This document shows positions 5,456 to 6,488 of a stretch of 6,488 bases of DNA, piece after piece; positions within the stretch are counted from its first letter, which is position 1, and each line of letters begins with the position of its first letter. The translations under genes were made by a program, and so were the position numbers. Below the pieces are notes generated by a model. That model did no database searches. It was given only the letters and a program-made list of their open reading frames with translations, and had not been told where the DNA came from. Source of the stretch: Nitrososphaerales archaeon TH5895 (GTDB taxonomy: Archaea > Thermoproteota > Nitrososphaeria > Nitrososphaerales > Nitrososphaeraceae); the NCBI GenBank assembly GCA_014523695.1, contig JAATVS010000311.1:1-6488 (forward strand), in the 5' to 3' direction.

Positions 5456-5920
5456 ATGTATAACAAAATTAAGTTCGTTATTTCAATAACAATTTGCCAA
5501 CTTGCTGGCATAGTTGGATCGGTATTTACCGCTACATCCGTAACAAGTTGGTATATCAATTTGACAAAACCAGATTTTACTCCACCAGGCTGGATATTTG
5601 CACCGATGTGGGTTATACTATATTTTCTAATGGGTATATCTTTGTATTTAATATGGACCAACAAAACTACGGATAATAGAAAAGTTTTCATTGTGTTTGG
5701 ATTTCAATTGATATTAAATACTTTTTGGTCATTATTGTTCTTTGGCCTAAAATCTCCTTTGTATGGATTAATAGATATATCATTTCTTTTGGTAGCAATT
5801 ATATTAACAATATTATTTTCGTATAAGATATCAATTTTGGCGGCAATACTTTTAGTTCCTTATTTAGTATGGGTAAGCTTTGCTACGATTCTGAATTATA
5901 ACATACTTTTATTAAACTAA
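5456..5920 (+). CDS. tspO: TspO/MBR family tryptophan-rich sensory protein
   Basis: The 154-residue product is an integral membrane protein with five hydrophobic segments, at about 7-27, 46-67, 77-98, 103-123 and 126-150. Family motifs are intact: QLAGIVGS (15-22), SWYINLTKPDFTPPGWIFAP (31-50) and MWVILYFLMG (51-60), the signature L-x-KP-x-F-x-PP-x-W-x-F-x-P-x-W-x-x-LY. Also present are NTFWSLLFFGL (88-98) and PYLVWVSFATILNY (135-148). TspO proteins bind porphyrins and related tetrapyrroles and are linked to stress and light or oxygen responses; the exact activity is debated. Length is typical. ATG 5456 begins just ahead of the first membrane segment, with a short basic N-terminus (MYNKIK). 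It lies 32 bases after the split-barrel flavoprotein, so the two may form a small operon; a link between flavin or haem-type cofactors and TspO is inferred only. Confidence 0.93.
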   Translation: MYNKIKFVISITICQLAGIVGSVFTATSVTSWYINLTKPDFTPPGWIFAPMWVILYFLMGISLYLIWTNKTTDNRKVFIVFGFQLILNTFWSLLFFGLKSPLYGLIDISFLLVAIILTILFSYKISILAAILLVPYLVWVSFATILNYNILLLN

Positions 5921-6062
5921 CACAGTATTTAGCAAATAGACACTAGAACACACTCTTGTATGTTACTTATAGTATTGATAAAATTATGCCTTGACAAGCG
6001 TCCAGCTGATAAATGGTCAGAACGCTGAATCCGCCTTTAATGTTGGAATGAAGGCAGGTTGG

Positions 6063-6488
6063 TCAAATACTAACCTTAATCTCTAACAAATCTCTCAAAA
6101 CACTTAGACATCTATTTGTGAGATTTAAATTAGTAGTAAAGAATCCTCTAAAGCGAGCCGGCTTAAATTCTTCCGCAACTAAAGCACATCCCTCATCATT
6201 GGAAATTGAAATAACGATCCAATTCTTTTCTAAACCAGATCCAGTATAATCTATAATTTCTACATTTGACCAACTTATTCCCTCAGCCAATCCTTTACCT
6301 CCTATTAAATAGGTTTTTTTTGTTAAAGGACAAATAGTAGCATATTGTTCCTTTACCACGTAAAAGTTACTTAATCTTTGAAACAGCGCTATCAGAAAAA
6401 ATTTGTTAAAAGGTGGTTTTACTCTTACGATGTTTTCAATACCTTTGCTTAGGGATAGCATGTTTTTTCTTGATGTTGTATAGAAACA
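6063..6488 (-). CDS. DICT-like sensory domain protein (may extend past the right edge)
   Basis: From ATG 6461-6459 the product has 132 residues, but the frame stays open to base 6488 (CFYTTSRKN before the Met), so the gene may begin outside the window. Visible blocks are FNKFFLIALFQRLSNFYVVK, then EQYATICPLTKKTYLIGGKG (about 40-57), a Trp-containing strand ISWSNVEIIDYTGSGLEKNW, IVISISNDEGCALVAEEFKP, and RFRGFFTTNLNLTNRCLSVL near the end. A core ending in 'W-hydrophobic strand - A-LVAEE - +FRG-(F/W)-(W/F)T' resembles the DICT sensory domain found with signalling modules. The match is from motif memory and is moderate. No DNA-binding, kinase or membrane part is visible in this fragment. It is convergent with tspO, with a 140-base gap between them. 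Confidence 0.5.
   Translation of the reverse strand, partial: CFYTTSRKNMLSLSKGIENIVRVKPPFNKFFLIALFQRLSNFYVVKEQYATICPLTKKTYLIGGKGLAEGISWSNVEIIDYTGSGLEKNWIVISISNDEGCALVAEEFKPARFRGFFTTNLNLTNRCLSVLRDLLEIKVSI

Noticed and set aside
5407..5691. Minus-strand 94-codon frame over tspO
   Set aside because: It is a shadow of the clearly real tspO gene on the other strand; so is the plus-strand frame at 5494-5676.
5982..6086. Short plus-strand frame ending NGQNAESAFNVGMKAGWSN
   Set aside because: The composition looks protein-like, but there is no ATG, it is only about 34 codons and it overlaps the 3' end of the minus-strand gene; it could be a gene remnant but is not supportable.
1..6488. tRNA, rRNA, CRISPR array or intact insertion sequence
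   Set aside because: No cloverleaf-like stretch, regular repeat-spacer pattern, transposase motif or paired terminal inverted repeats were seen on either strand.

Overview
This is an AT-rich archaeal window. The protein types point to a soil-type ammonia-oxidising archaeon (Thaumarchaeota, Nitrososphaerales, perhaps Nitrosocosmicus-like). They include parallel beta-helix epimerase-like surface proteins, a short HTH family with an 'LEWRRSKV' type N-terminus, a PH-SHOCT protein, a split-barrel flavoprotein and TspO. Lineage is inferred from protein character only; no rRNA or tRNA lies in the window.

Layout. (1) 1-528, plus strand: the 3' part of a mannuronan C5-epimerase-like beta-helix protein, with a YGLDPH catalytic-type motif at the window edge and an acidic tail. 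(2) 715-2912, all minus strand: a decayed block. Reading from its right end it holds a probable terminase large-subunit fragment, a remnant of a second epimerase-like gene joined to an unrelated secreted-type ORF, a truncated HTH gene, a small charged ORF, and a second HTH gene that is frameshifted and overlaps the charged ORF by TTGA. I read this block as remains of a provirus or other integrated element. (3) 2901-3843, plus strand: a DUF72 (YecE-like) gene that has lost about its first 80 residues where it meets the terminase fragment, then a small unrecognised ORF. (4) 4002-4642, minus strand: a PH-SHOCT gene broken by up to three lesions. (5) 4989-5920, plus strand: an intact split-barrel flavoprotein gene and an intact tspO, probably co-transcribed. 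(6) 6063 to the right edge, minus strand: a DICT-like sensory-domain protein that may continue outside the window.

The main message is decay. Six-frame homology reading recovers several genes that single-ORF calling cuts short: the HTH C-terminus in another frame, a second HTH copy, a terminase motif running across frames, and the real ends of the PH-SHOCT gene. No intact new defence or mobile system is evident. The most interesting points are the DUF72/terminase junction and the repeated HTH genes.
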